A stretch of 38,821 bases of DNA from Chara braunii (lineage: Eukaryota; Streptophyta; Charophyceae; Charales; Characeae), in NCBI GenBank assembly GCA_003427395.1, contig BFEA01000487.1, positions 309,294-348,114 of the forward strand, in the 5' to 3' direction. The notes under the pieces are model-generated. The model was given only the letters and a program-made list of their open reading frames with translations. It did not search any database and was not told where the DNA came from. Within the stretch, counting starts at the first letter, position 1, and the number at the start of each line of letters is the position of its first letter. This document shows positions 1 to 12,404 of this stretch, one piece after another. Position numbers and translations under genes: made by a program.

Positions 1-104
1 TGGTGGCTTGTGGTGGTGAGAGGGGTCATGGTTGTGGTGGCTTGTGGTGGTGAGGGGGGTCGTGGTTATGGTGGTGAGGGGTCACGATTGCCATCATAGA
101 GTGC
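1..104. repeat. GT-rich ~34-bp minisatellite
   Basis: Two consecutive 34-bp units start at 1 and 35 with tggtggcttgtggtggtgag, followed by a shorter derivative from 69. The array is cut by the window edge, so its true length is unknown. No coding signal is visible. Confidence 0.7.
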
Positions 105-1392
105 TCGAGGTGGACATGTTACGCATGACATCTCTGACTGTGAGAAGGGGTTGTGTTGATTGGCAGTGACAGAGAGGGAAAGACAGTGTCNAGATTTTCT
201 GATTGCATTTGTCTCGTTTGGCCTGTCTGGAGTTGGTGGATGCACATGTCAGCTACAAGAAAGACGAAGGAAGACGAAGACAGTTGAGCATGGCGGGCAA
301 CATTGAGGTGCGCCAAGGACTGGGGGCGCAGAAAAAGACGGGCAAATTTTGGTTGCACAGCATGCCCGAGCAAGAAGCAGGGAACCTACATCTTGAGGGC
401 CAAAGGAACCTTTTTTTTACTAAAACGAAAAAGAAAAATATTAATAATAATAATGAAGGTATTTAAAAATTGCAAATTTTCTATAATGAAAATCCTAACT
501 ATACACGCATATTCAATCAAAGAAAAATAAAAGTCCGTCCGCCCAAGTTGGGGCTCATGGACTTTCCCACCAACTGATTAAAAAATTAAAGTCGAGAGTG
601 AGACCAACACGTCATCCAATTTCTGCTCTGGCTATGCTAACGCCCATCCTAAGGGCAGACTCACACCAACCCTCTCCAAAATGCATCAGTTTAATATCTG
701 ATGGTGCAAGATCGATGACTGTGCAAATGGAGCTGTTTTTAAGAGTGCTCAGAGGTGGAAGTGTTTCTTGGAGAGCGGCTTTGCGATCACCTCTCAACAT
801 GTTGGAAAAAAAAAACAGTGATACCAGAATTGAAGATTCCGAAGCTTCTGGGAAAAATGGAGGGAAATAAATCATTGATCAAGATAAACAGGGAGTGAAA
901 ACCATCGATGTTGCACTGGGAATTGTGGCAGTAAGGTTTCAGGAAGGAAACACCAGTGAAGTTGTATGATCGATTGCACGAGGGGCACCCATAATGTCCA
1001 TTCCTCCATCTTCATGGAGCCTCCCACATTGCCAAAGCTAGATTCTGATATTTCCCTGGCCTCATTTTTTTCTCCATCATCATCCCTTGCCACAATGTCT
1101 TCATCTTTCCACCTGCTTCTGCGTGTGGTTCTCATTCCTATTTGATGTTGACTAGCTTAGCGCCGACGGTGTGGGCGGTGCGGTAAATGCCTGCACGAAA
1201 TTAATGGGAAAGTTATGACAAACTGTTCATTTATGCAATTTGAACGAAGTGAGTAAACTTTCAAAACTAAATATGTTGCAAAAAAGAGAAAAGAAATATT
1301 TTGCTTTGAAGGGGTTAAAATTTCGCAACAATCAAGTTAGCATAGTGCATAGCTTGTGTCTTTTCATACAAGCATGCACATCAAACAAAAAC
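105..1392. other. Intergenic sequence, no gene recognised
   Basis: No recognisable domain, tRNA or long intact reading frame. It holds an A-rich stretch with an ATT run near 420-460 and a single ambiguous base at 191. On the minus strand, 875-612 is open for 87 codons and reads smoothly (for example CESALRMGVSIARAEIG near its end), which could be an exon or old coding relic. I cannot assign it. Confidence 0.5.
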
Positions 1393-2174
1393 ATTCAGAA
1401 TCCACGGGTCTCCTCCATCCCGGAGGAGGCCATTCCAGTAAGCTCGATGTTCGCTGACGATCTGAGCATCATGATGGAGGCTACAGCCCGAAACATGTAG
1501 GAGATCAAGTCTTTTATGGACCGGTTCTGCTTGGTGTCGGACATGGCATTAAACTGGGGCAGGAAAACCCTGGGTTGGTGGAGGCACCATGACGGGAAAG
1601 AATCTCCAGAGGACCCACCGATGTCACGGCAACCCCTTGAAGCCTCTGTTTGCATTTTAGGTAGTCAGTTGTCGGCTATGGGCAAACCATCAACAAACGA
1701 TGTATGGGTCATGATCTGGGTTATGGAAAAGTTGAAAGACTGGCAGGACAAGAACACTTCTATCTTTGGAAGGGCCCTGGCCATGAGAAATGTGGAGTTT
1801 ATGGCCCTGTAATACAAACCAGCTATTTGGCCATTGAGCCGCTTGGCTGCAAGGGGCGTAAGACAACAGCTGGTGGCCTTCCTCTGGTGCTGCAATCACG
1901 AAACGCCCCATGTGTTCAACAGGGTAGCCTGGGACTCAGTGGTGCAACAGATGCTGCAAGGGGGGCTAGGAATTCTAAACCCTGAAACACAGGTTGTGCC
2001 TCTCTCACTGCAATAGCTAAAACGGTTAACATGCTCACTAGGCCTCCCATGGGAATCGCTGGCCTTAGAGCAACTCACCAGACTCGCACCAGAGACGCCT
2101 GCCGGCACAGACCCTTGGAGATGGTTGGGCCCTTCCAAAAACAGCCAGCAGGTCTCACGGGTGTGATAAGCCAA
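1393..2174 (+). pseudogene. LINE reverse-transcriptase fragment, three stops
   Basis: This is a decayed piece of a non-LTR retrotransposon ORF2. The catalytic block MFADDLSIMM is visible near 1448-1477, with the polymerase aspartates in FADD. The same frame continues through DMALNWGRKTLGWW, FLWC and NRVAWDSVV to about 2174. It is collinear with the longer LINE at 6147-6960 (compare SIPEEAIP and STIPEEAIP just before FADD). It begins inside the palm domain and lacks endonuclease, fingers and C-terminal zinc finger. Three in-frame stops (1498, 1810, 2014) interrupt it, but there is no frameshift over about 780 bases. It cannot encode an active enzyme. I am sure of the family and less sure of the exact ends. 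Confidence 0.85.
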
Positions 2175-3808
2175 GGTCCAGACATCGAGGCTTCACGTAC
2201 CCTTCGGATAAAACCCCGAAGTAAGCCCCGAAGTGCGAATCTTGGCTGACTACAGAAATGGGGTCCATCTTGAGTTTTTGAGGTCCATCTGCATGCATCA
2301 TTTGGATTTGCCCTTGTCTTTGTTCAAAGTGGTCTTGCGCGGTCGATTAGCGACCACGAGGGATTTCAGGAAACAATACTGAGTTCGGCAGACTACAATT
2401 TCAAATTTTCTTTGCATCCGCAGGAGGGTGTGTGGCATTTCTGAATTCTTTAGTGCCACGCAAGCTCGCTTCCCACTTTGCGTGTGCACGCCAACTTCCT
2501 TTCTTGTTATCCTTCATCTCCGTGTAACCCTTCGTCTTCCTCTAGATCCATTGTCCTATCCTCTCCTTGCCTGCTGGCGTGATTGATTGGTTGTCAGTTG
2601 GTTTGGTCAGATCAAGCCGTGAGGGCGAGCAATCGCGCGGTTTGAACGACCACCCCAAGTGAACAAAAAATTTGATCATCCCGCCTTCCTACCTTCTGGA
2701 ACCTTTTTCCTTCTCTCCTCCTCATCTACACCGCTCGCTATCCGCATTGTATGCTGGTGACTCATCGCCTTCCATGCTACAACTTTGTGATGCCCCTTTC
2801 TCCCGCTCTCTTTGAACTCAACTGCAATATTGCGCATGCTATGTGTGAAGACTGTCGCGCCGAACAGGCTTGACGTGCCCAAGGAAGGGGTGGAATGACG
2901 GTGTGGGGTGGGATTAGTGCTAGACTTGGGGTAAGGCAAACGTAGGGATTGAGCAGTGGTGAATAGGGGAATGTCGCCAGCGGCAGGGCCTTGTGGCTAT
3001 GGCTGGCTTGCCTTCAGTCGGGTATGGCGGATGTGCACGCGGAGTGCCAACATTGTTATGATTTTTTAATCGCGAGGGACTCACTTCTTCTCCATCATTG
3101 CTTTGTCCATTGGTTGTGTGTGCTAAAAAACTAAGTCTGGATACTCAGTCGTGTGCACGGCTATGGTTGTGACTGTTTATGGATGTTGAATGCTTCGCTG
3201 TCAGAAAGTCTATGGATGTATGAGTATTGAAGGTGTGTGGTGTCTTCGTCTCGCTGAGCGCATGAGTGCGCAACCGGGGTAGTTGGGCGATTGGCTGTCT
3301 GTTTGAGTGCATGAGTGTGCTGATACACTGTTTCCCCTCCTGACTAATTGCCAATCCTCGCGTTTGGAGCGCGTGCAAGATCGCCTGCGGCCTCCTTCCC
3401 CCTTTCCCTGCCAGCGCAAGTACGATGTGTCAATGTCTCCGTTCACCCGGCATATGCGCAGGCCACCAGGGACATCAAGTGCGCAGATGTATTCGTTCCA
3501 CCCGATCTCTCTGCCGCTGGCCATCGCCGTCTATCAAGGTGACAATTGGTTGGAGTTAAGACGGTTAGCAGCTTGTGTTTATCTAGCAGGATTGGGCGCA
3601 GTGGGACAAGTTGAGAGTTGTATGGAGTCGACGTTTTCCACCGTGAATACGACAGTCAGTAACTGCCTGTGCTCAAACCTTACATCGATCCGCCATAGCG
3701 ACCTCCCTCCCTTTCCGATCGCAGACGAGGATGGCCTTACTGTGGTGCGGACGTGAGGAGGACGCTATTGCGGGCCGATCCGATTCACCTGTATAACCCG
3801 TCGAAAGC
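2175..3808. other. Intergenic sequence between two LINE copies
   Basis: No recognisable product on either strand. The 149-codon plus-strand frame at 3307-3756 has no domain I know and overlaps equally open frames. The stretch just before 3809 may belong to the 5' part of the LINE, but I see no element boundary or target-site duplication. Confidence 0.5.
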
Positions 3809-4162
3809 ATGCCACAAAGGGGAATTGGGGTTTGTTTTGATAGATCGGAATCCGCGGCAGAAATTATGCAGATGCAGTTGGAATCGCACATTGCGGAATC
3901 TCTACCGCCGGGGGCGGAGGCCATAGCTTTGGTTGCATTAGGCCCTAACAAAATAGCGCAGAAGGACGTATATATGCGATATGACCCAACCAAGGAGGCG
4001 GGCATGAGATGGCACACCCATGCCCAACTGCTGAATCTACCAACAATCAAAATTGAACACAGCGACACCTGGACGACAAATGATGTTCAAAGATGTTTAT
4101 GTTCTCTCCTTCGACAAGGCGTGGACTGGGACTGGGATCATCTGCCATGGATCTGCCTGTAA
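3809..4162 (+). pseudogene. Possible LINE ORF1 remnant
   Basis: An open frame of 117 codons begins with ATG and ends at TAA just upstream of the endonuclease region of the LINE. The C-terminal part reads TNDVQRCLCSLLRQGVDW and is W/D rich. I recognise no zinc knuckle, RRM or coiled coil, which plant LINE ORF1 proteins often have. The call as ORF1, or its C-terminal remnant, rests on position and strand only: it sits about 60 bases before the ORF2 frame. It could equally be the start of a single long LINE ORF. Confidence 0.35.
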
Positions 4163-4208
4163 GGTAATAAGACACAGGAATAAACAATAAACAACACAAG
4201 CAAGGTAG

Positions 4209-4986
4209 ATCCTTTTAGGGCGGTGTACGACAAGGACCGCATTTGGAACCAATGCAGGAGGGCAGCTGATCTAGACCTACACTCTCTGAATGTGAATGGC
4301 TTAGCCTCCTGCAAACCAGACAAACAAAATGCAATCTGGGATTTAATGAAGGGAGTGAGGGGTAGAAACTGGCCAGATATAGTCTGCGTCCAGAAAACAC
4401 ACCTGATGGACACCCCGGAGCACAACCGCATCCACAAGATGATCTGGTTGTACAAGGCCTTCAGGGCCCACGCCCCGAAGCCCGGAAGTGTTGGGGTGGC
4501 CATCTGGGTTCCCCCCGAGTCCAGAGCAGACCCGGTCCACTGGGTGATGGACCAGGAGGGAGGGAGGTGGGTATCTGTCCTGGTTACACTAGAAGTCGTA
4601 TGTATATTGTGTATATACGTTCTCAGCACAGTGAATGAGAGAAGGACCTTCTTTGAGGATATTAAAGCGCAAATACCGGAAGGGGTTCCGGTCATTATAG
4701 CAGGAGATTGCAATGCTGCCCTGGACCGATGGCAGGATAGATGGCGGATACCCTCCCGAGTCCCACTATATATCCAGGAGGATGAGCAAATGATAAACGA
4801 TATGTGTCTGTCACTCGAAGTATTCGACTCCTTCTGAAAACTAAACCCAGATACCAGACAATATTCATGTTTACGGAAGACAAGCACTGAAAGCCAGGCG
4901 AGATCCAGAATCGACCTGATTCTCATCTCCGAAGACATGGAAGGATCCCTGCTTCTGACAACAATCTTGCCTGCAATCCCATACTA
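4209..4986 (+). pseudogene. LINE ORF2 endonuclease domain (EEP family)
   Basis: This is the target-nicking endonuclease part of ORF2, of the exonuclease-endonuclease-phosphatase fold. Visible hallmarks in order are LHSLNVNGL (N-terminal Asn motif), WPDIVCVQKTHL (where the catalytic Glu is expected; here Q-K-T-H), GVAIWVPPE, VIIAGDCNAALD (G-D-x-N block) and, after a stop at about 4837, SRIDLILIS (conserved S-R-x-D block). A further stop lies at 4984-4986. The usual E in the QE(T/S) motif appears replaced by K, which would itself abolish activity. Downstream, 5003-5206 still resembles the linker that follows the endonuclease in plant LINEs (GPAFYKLNT). Confidence 0.85.
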
Positions 4987-5428
4987 GGGACTTGATCACA
5001 AAATGTGCACGACCATTCTGTCCTTTCGAAAGAAACCCGACCATGGACCGGCCTTTTACAAACTTAATACTTGTATCCTCCAACAGAAAACCTTTCAAAG
5101 TTATATCACGGACTGCTGGAAGTATTGGCACATGCAAAAGCAGCACTTCCAGCAGGCAGTCGATTGGTTTAACAACGAATTTTTTTACCTGGGTAAGAAA
5201 TCTTAAGAATATTCTAAATTGTCGGCAGCCAGAAACATCAGCAGGAAATGGAAATTTACCAACTGCGGCAACAACTTGAGCTCCAGAATCAGCTTGATAA
5301 CAACCAAAACTCACCGTTAGAACAGTGCTATGAGGTACAAACGTTGAGACAACAACTCTAGACCTTTTGCCACACAACGCTAGGAAGGAACACGGATAAG
5401 AGGACGACTGACAAGGTATCAAACAAAA

Positions 5429-6960
5429 GTGACAATGGATAAAAAATTCTTCAGCATAGCACGAGTGCGCTCGCACAGAACAGCTATCGAAGCACTATAT
5501 GATCCACAGACTGGACACTGCGATGTCATCACCTCCACCCCACATTGCACACAGATAGCAATATTTTTTTTCCAAGACCTGTTCACCTCAAGGTGTGCCC
5601 AACAAGAGAGGAATGTGAGGGAGGAAGAAATCAGGGACTTCTTAACACCATTAGAAAGGACCCTGATAGGGCAACAAAACGCAGATTTGGAGCGCACCCT
5701 TTCAAAGGAGGAAATTTGGAAGGCATAGATGCAGATGGAAGAGGAAAAGATGTCGGGTATTGATGGGTTCTCAAAGGAGTTTTGGAAAACCTTCTGGACT
5801 CAGATGGCCCCAGATCTCATGAAGTTCTATCAACAGGTGTGGGAAACAGGGACAATGGGGGAGCTGGTGGGTTAGGGAGTCCTAACCTTATTGCACAAAA
5901 AAGGAGACAAGATGGATATTTGAAACTACAGGTCAATAACCTTGCTCACAGTCGTTTACAAAATGGTAGCAAAAGCCCTGGCAAATCGGCTTCTCCCAAT
6001 GTTGGAGGGCATCATCCATCCGAAACAAACCGGTTCATCAAAGGGCGTAGGATCCAGGATAACATAATACTCGTCAAAGAACTGCTCAAACTAACAAGAC
6101 ATGATAAACTTAATGCAACAGTGATCTTTATCGACTTTGAAAAGGCTTGCGACCACGTGGACTGACTTTTCCTAGACAAATGTATGGAAAAAATGAATAT
6201 AGGGCCAGTTTTCCGCGCTGGACCGAAATAACGCATCACAACACAACTACATGCGTCCAAGTCAATGGAAGGATAGCACCGGCTTTCCCCCTGCAAAGGT
6301 CGGTTTGCCAGGGAGACCCTTTGGCACCTTTCCTATTTATAATTGTGATGGAGGCATTGGCAGCGAACCTCCGCGCTAACAAGGACCTGAGGAAACTGCA
6401 GATTTCGACCATCCCTGAAGAAGCAATCCCGATTTTTTCAATGTTTGCAGATGACCTGACACTTATGATCGATGCCACCACAACAAACATGGAAGATATC
6501 AGGCGATTATTCGATTGGTTCACAACTGTCTCGGACATGACCGTTAACTGGGGGAACAAAACTTTGGAGTGGTGGATCCACCATCAAGGGGTATGCCCCC
6601 CCGAACTCCCACGGGTCAAATGGCTCCCGGAAATGGCGTCGGTTAGGGTGCTTGGAATCATGCTAACGGCACTAGGCAAGCCTGCATCAAACCATGAATG
6701 GATTCTACAGCCCGCTCTACAATCAGGTAGGGCACTGGCGATTAATAGCTTGATACTGGCGGCCCTCTGGTACAAGTCTGCAATCTGGGCCCTCAGTAAG
6801 GAGGCCCTACGATCGCTAAAGCGGCAGTTAACAACCCTGCTATGGAGAGGCAACGGAGAACTCCCGAATGTGATTAGCAGAGTAGCCTGGCAATAGGTGA
6901 TCCAACCCAAAGACAAAGGGGGCCTGGGGATCCTAGACCCGGGCACCCAGATCAAGGCAT
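5429..6960 (+). pseudogene. LINE ORF2 reverse transcriptase, frameshifted
   Basis: This is the reverse-transcriptase core of ORF2. KMSGIDGFSKEFWK (about 5750) is the pre-palm block. NYRSITLLTVVYKMVAKALA (about 5930) is block 1. FIKGRRIQDNIIL follows in a different frame after a one-base change near 6030. VIFIDFEKACDHVD (about 6121-6162) holds the first catalytic Asp. RSVCQGDPLAPFLF (about 6298-6340) is block 4. MFADDLTLMI (about 6440) holds the catalytic Asp pair. The thumb continues to about 6895, where a stop occurs. At least two frameshifts and several stops are present, so no full-length enzyme can be made. The family assignment is firm. Confidence 0.9.
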
Positions 6961-7455
6961 TAACAATCCAATGAGTCCGAAGACTACTCTTCACGCAACA
7001 TCTCCCCTGGAATGCCTTGCATTGGAACAAATAGCTAGACTCGCCCCTCAGGCACCGCAGGGGTCAACCCACTGACCTGGTTGGAAGACCTTTACTTGAC
7101 AGTGCCACGACCTCGTCGGAACGGGAAAGCCCCGTACACGACACAGCCCGCTCAAACTTGGTCAAGGATGACTTCTGGACCCGGGTGTTGAAAACTTGGC
7201 GCCAACTTCCGCTACCTGACAAACCCCCACCAACTAGTTGGGAAGAGGCGGCGCACCAACCTCTTTTTGGGAACAGAAGGATCACAAACCGGTTCAGTAG
7301 AGTGTACTGCAGCTCAAACACACCATGGAACAGTTAGGTCAAGAAAGGTATAACTAGAATAAAGGATATATGAGACTCCAATGCAGGGGACTGGAAAACG
7401 ACACATCAGCTAAGGAGTCAGGCTAGTACGAACCACACTAAAGTATTGTCACAAA

Positions 7456-8579
7456 GTGGAAGAACACATTGAGACCTTGATCTTTTCTATTCCCCTAGAC
7501 TGGGTCCGTGCCCTGCGCAAAGGGCCACGCCTGGTAGAAGGGGACTGGGTAGCAGCCCCAGGCGATCCGGAGAGTGTAGGCAACGTGGTGGAGGTGCGAG
7601 CGAATGAAACCCTGACCAACCTCTTTTACATCGGTAAGGGCAATGTGCTCACCCGTTATACCCCAGACGTTATGAGATGGTGGAAAAACTCTGACCTGCA
7701 CAGAATCTGTGTGCTGCAGGACAAAAATGCGCGGATCATATATCAATCGAACACCCCTGTGGCTGAGCTTCCCTTCGATCCTGAGGAATGGCAGTGGTCC
7801 GCCATTACGAAAACGCAGGTTGGGGGAGAACCTCAAGCTGCATACCCTAATAGTAAAGGCTGCCTATCGGCTGTTGCGACCAAAGGTGAACATAAAAGAA
7901 ACAGTGAAGGCTCGATGGAGGTTTCATCTGAATGTAGGATCAGAGGCAATCCGCCCCATTTGATGGTTCACCGCCACAAGGTCCAGACCGGCGAAGATGG
8001 CTTCACTACAATGGTTGCTTGCCCACTAATGATTGGCTGATCAATCATACATACCTGGAACAAAAGGGACAGGCGCTGCCGTGGTGTAAGTTGTGTCACT
8101 CCGCCTTTCCCTCCCGCAAAATTCCAGAAACCATAGAGCATATTTTCCTGCAGTGCCCGGGAGTCGTGCTTACATGGCGGTGGTGGGATAGAATTTGGAC
8201 ACGGCTGGCCACCGGTTCCAACTGGCCATGGGATTGGAGAGCGATATTATGTGAGACATGGACCTCCCCTACCGACAATACTTTTGAAAATAATATGTTC
8301 AAGTTAGGGAGGAGAGCAGTCATGTGGGCCCTCTGGAGGAAACGTTGCACCCATGCAATAGAGGGGGTTTGCATAGAAGGGGAAGATGTAATAGACATGA
8401 TAAAACAATACATCCAACAAGAACTTAGGGTACAATGGCAAAAAGTTAAAAACCAACTTGATTTGTTCCACGAATCAAGAGACATAACACAGGCTATTCA
8501 GCAATTTGCGGGGAATTGGTTGGGCAGCAAGAACGGGAGCTGGATTGCATTCATTTGTTGGGATGGCAAGCCCAAATAG
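7456..8579 (+). pseudogene. LINE ORF2 C-terminus with zinc finger (zf-RVT)
   Basis: The C-terminal region of plant LINE ORF2 is spread over three frames. 7456-7800 is open. The frame then shifts to one reading KAAYRLLRPK near 7853, and the last 186 codons (8019-8579) are intact. The zinc finger is visible as WCKLCH followed by ETIEHIFLQCP, giving C-x2-C...H-x4-C, preceded by LPTNDWL, the sequence that normally leads into this domain. In plant LINEs this domain is thought to bind RNA or DNA during target-primed reverse transcription. The final TAG at 8577-8579 probably marks the end of ORF2. Confidence 0.85.
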
Positions 8580-10420
8580 GAAAGCAACCAGGATGAGTTC
8601 AAGAGAGACTACTCTATTCGGTTCAGAGATTGGACTACGGTGGGACAGGAGATCCCGATGTGGCCAGCCACATATTCTCCCAACCCCTTTCTGCCCCACC
8701 CGTTGTCGATGGTCGACATGCAATGGTACAGTGAGGAGTGAGAAGGATCTCAGACAAGGGGCTTGTTCCCTAGTGGGTGATGCTCCTCTCCCTGCGCGCT
8801 AGGGGTGTGGCGGTCTGGTGCAAACTGAAGTGGCTAGGTAATAGAAAGTGGTGGGACACTGGACCCGGTTCCCAACCTGTGTTCTTCTGCAACGAATTTC
8901 ATGTTTTTTTTAAGAGGGATGTTGGGCAACGCTGTCGGAGAAAACACCCTTACAAGGGTATTTGCTCGTGTTTTTGCATTCGATACATAGTCTAAGCCAG
9001 TTGTCGTGACAAGGACAGTCTGGAGTGAAAAGTGAGCTTGTTTTGAAGTCGTACCGTAAGACGGATTCCTTAACCACTAAGGCCGAGGTCGTTAAGTGAC
9101 CGCAAGTGTCAAACACGGGACGTACAACAAACAGTAATGGTTAGTAAATGTTAAAAGTCTTCGGCCGCAAGGACCGAGAAGAAGTCGCATAGGATGCGAC
9201 AACAACACACCGAGTTAGTTAGTAGGTCCTAGCTGGAGTAACAAGATAAGTTAGTCATAGACGTCAAACACAGCGGGGTACGGAAAAACGGCGATATGCT
9301 CCACCACGACCTCGGATATGGATTGAAAAATTAATATACGCCCCGACCTTATGGCCAGGACGGCCGATAAAAGGCCTAAAACTAACCCTAGAAAGCATGT
9401 CGTGGGTCCGTTACACCGACAGAGTCGACCCTGTACTCTACTTATGGCGAGGTTGCTCCCATTCTAACTGAACTAGGAGCTAACCCAATAGGTACAGGTG
9501 CGGATCGATATGTTGAAGGTACAGGGATCGAGTTCATCCTTACTGCGGGCTAGCTCCTTTTTGAAGGGCCTAGGGCGGCCCGACCATTTAGTTTGTCCGC
9601 CTTCAGACTGGCGGGGCTCGAACCCGTGACTACTTGACTAAGAATCCAACGGGTAGCTAGAATTTGGGCTCCTTCCCGTGGTTAGAACCTGACAGTCGCC
9701 CGCACGGGGCGCATTGGAGGTTGAATAGTTTTTTTTCTTTTTCATATATAATTGACGGAAAAATTTGTTGGCCGTTGGGAGGGGAAACGAAGCGAGCACT
9801 CGCCTCGACCAACTTCTAATAGGTAGGACGAAATCCAACCGATTGAATGGATAAAGACGATGATGAATCTTCCTCTAGAAGGCAGAAAGGTACACTGACA
9901 TATTCACCTGAAGTTCGTGGATCGGGGGAAGAACAAATAAAACAAATAAAATTTTAAAAGACCTTTGAAATACTGACTTCGGAAGCACACATGACCGTAC
10001 TCCTGTATTTAGCCACTAAATCGATCAGATTCACCTAGAAGAAATGACATTTCACGAGGTCACGAAGGAAAATCATTGTTATTATTATCATTATTACTAC
10101 TATTACTTCTTAAATTATTAATAACACGGGGAATCAATCTGCCTTGACTAAAGGGGCAGATTCTTCGAACTAACACGACTAAGGCACTCGAATATCCGCA
10201 AGGGCAAGGCCGAAGAGAACCGAGAGCACGGGCACAGGACTGGAGCGCAGCAGGTAGACAAAAATGAGCCCAGGCGGGAAGACGGGAAAGCGAATGCAAG
10301 ATCGGGCAGGTAGGCCAGCATGCGAGCACAGTCGTGAGCAAAAAAGACAAAGTTGGATGGCCTGCGAGGGTAGTAAGCGAGTGACAGTCAGTAGGCATAG
10401 AGCAAGCTAGCAAGTGTGAT
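8580..10420. other. Non-coding sequence after the LINE
   Basis: No gene is recognised. The first few hundred bases are probably LINE 3' untranslated sequence. Two tRNA-like promoter boxes lie on the minus strand: ggccttagtggttaagg (9068-9084, A-box-like) and ggttcgagccc (9614-9624, perfect B-box consensus). They are over 500 bases apart and in the wrong order, so they do not make one tRNA. An ATT-rich patch lies at about 10077-10120. Confidence 0.45.
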
Positions 10421-12338
10421 TGCAAGCATGCTAATGCTCAGGAAGGAGCAAACGAACGAAAGGGTATGAATGAGATAGCGAGCAGACGAATGCGCTAGTA
10501 CGAAGGCAAACGAGCACAAGTGTGTGGGCGAATGCGAACATAAGCGTGGAGGAGACAACGCTTAATCGAGAGTACCAAAGAGAATGTGAAGAAGGAGGCG
10601 GGAATAAGAGAAGAGTACAAAAGAAAGGAGGAGGACAAGGGGGAAGAAAGAAAAAAGGAGAAGGAGGAGTCGAAGAAGAAAGAAGATCGTACCTGCTCAA
10701 CGACCTCCTTACTGTCGATGATGACGATGGTCTAGACATGAGTTATATGTGAACCGCTTAGAGATTTTCTTGCAATCGGTCGTAATCACTACGCTTGGAA
10801 GAGTGCGTGCTGCGAACAAACTCTTCAAAGAAGAAAAGTATGAGGTAAGTCACCCTCGTATTCTTCTCTTCCTTTTATTTCTTTCCCCCGAATAATGAAG
10901 GAGGCCAAAAAGGTACGGACTACATGTGTATCAGCGAAAGAACGGGAGTTCGATCACTACTAGGCGCGAGTAGAGATTCAAACGAGGGTGGGGTTACGTG
11001 CGAGACTATGAACTAACAATGAATAGACTAACACACAAGCGATCGAACAAGCACTGACACATGGGGGGGGGGTGAAAATGTTAAGGACAATAGGAAAAGA
11101 AAGACGACGACGAAGAAGAAGAAAGGTAGGAAGAGGGATGCTCACCGGACCATGCATACACAGTTTGCCTTATGAAGTGATACGTGATGCTTCCGACGAT
11201 AACGCAGTGAGGTAACGCCGTGAGATTGACTCGCCATCCTCCAGACTTGTTGGAATACGAGCGTATGTCTGTCTTATCCCCTACGTCGTATTCTTGGAGT
11301 GTTGCGCATCGTGGTGGGCTGGGTTGCAACGACGACGACGAAGGACGTGTGAGCCTCAACCCCCATGGCTATCTTCATGCTACTTCCATCGATAGGATAT
11401 GGAGATATACAGTGTCGCACTTGTTAGATTAATTACATGTATGTGCATGTGCGTGTGTGTGTGAGTAATGAATCGCGGAGGTTCCACTCTATTCCCATCG
11501 AAAGGGTGAGCGCAATCGATCGAATCTACCGCTAGAACATGGAAACACACACTACCACACTCATTTGTTTTTGTGCATATATGTGTATGTGTGTGTATGT
11601 ATGTGTGTGAGTGAGTACGCGTACCAATCTCGCGGCTAGCTTTTTTTTATGTCTCCGTCAATAGGATGAACACAATCGAATGAACCTACCGCAAGATCAT
11701 GGAAAAATACACTGTCTTGTGTATTCGGGTATATGCATATGAGGGAGAGAGCCTTACCTGATCCGTCGGATACGACGCGCCCTCATCTTGGTTATCCTTG
11801 AGAGAAAGATTGGCCGAGTAAGTCTGTTCTTGGCATAGCGATCGAGCTAGTACAAGTGAGCGCGAACGCGTGAGAGGCAGCTACGAGCTAACAAGTGGCA
11901 GTAGCATAGGAGATCGATACCCAAATGCAAGTGTAAAAACAAGCAGCGCGGGTGCAAGCAAGCAAGCGTGGGCAATCGAGAGTAGCAAGCTCGAGTGAGT
12001 GATTGAAAGCAAAAGCGTGGGGAGTAGGCACGATTGTAAGTAGAGAAAGGAAGAGCAGGGTGGAATATAGCGAATGAATGCTGGGAGTGACAAGAAAAGG
12101 GTGTGCGTAGGAGAAGGGGGGGGCGCACGTGGAGAGAAGGAGGGATGCAAGAAGAAGAAGGAGAAAATGAAGAGGAAAGAGGAGGGTGAAGGGAAGAGAG
12201 AAGGAGGTAGAGGAAAAGAGAAAGGACTTACCTGGTCGCCACAGGCTGCAGTGACCCCGAACATAGCGCACCCTCCAGATCTTACGATATCGGACCTGAG
12301 GAAGACAACCTGTATGCTTTCATTAAGCACTGTATTAT
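10421..12338. other. Purine-rich region with possible short exons
   Basis: No complete gene can be built, but several splice-like open stretches stand out. On the plus strand 10736-10844 is open, reads RLEIFLQSVVITTLGRV, and ends at a perfect GTAAGT. On the minus strand 11318-11146 is open between an AG and GTGAG and contains RVNLTALPHCVIVGSITYHF. Also on the minus strand, 11823-11758 has exactly 22 open codons before GTAAGG, and a donor AG/GTAAGT lies at 12232/12231. Purine tracts at about 10560-10690 and 12064-12226 would be pyrimidine-rich intron on the minus strand. I recognise no protein family, and both strands compete. Confidence 0.25.
11370..11740. repeat. Degenerate repeat with GT-rich microsatellite
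   Basis: A motif around ccatcgataggat recurs, diverged, near 11388, 11496 and 11658, each time followed by a catgga or atatgga word and an acactgt-like sequence. The intervals carry TATGTGTG-type runs (11436-11465, 11575-11615). It looks like an old imperfect tandem duplication. Confidence 0.4.
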
Positions 12339-12402
12339 TATTATTACTATACTAATGTTTTAATTGATTATTATTATTATTATTATTATTATTTATTAAC
12401 AA
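12339..12402. repeat. ATT microsatellite
   Basis: Runs of TTA/ATT at 12335-12352 and 12369-12396 lie directly before the 18S-like fragment. Confidence 0.8.
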
Positions 12403-12404
12403 TG

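Larger units (their letters stand above)
3809..8579 (+). mobile_element. Degenerate plant-type LINE (non-LTR retrotransposon)
   Basis: In order it holds a possible ORF1 remnant, an apurinic/apyrimidinic-type endonuclease, reverse transcriptase with FADD, and a CCHC-type zinc finger at the C-terminus, as in plant L1-like LINEs. ORF2 is split by several frameshifts and stops, so the copy is dead. No poly(A) tail or target-site duplication is evident, so both boundaries are minimal estimates; the 3' untranslated part may run some hundred bases past 8579. A second, shorter copy of the same family lies at 1393-2174. Confidence 0.85.

Noticed and set aside
3307-3756. 149-codon plus-strand frame before the LINE
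   Set aside because: No motif, overlapping frames of similar length, no promoter or homology cue.
4138-4938. 266-codon minus-strand frame
   Set aside because: It is antisense to the well-supported LINE endonuclease and has no domain of its own.
9040-9640. tRNA gene on the minus strand
   Set aside because: A-box-like and B-box-like words exist but are over 500 bases apart, in the wrong order, and no cloverleaf or acceptor stem can be formed.
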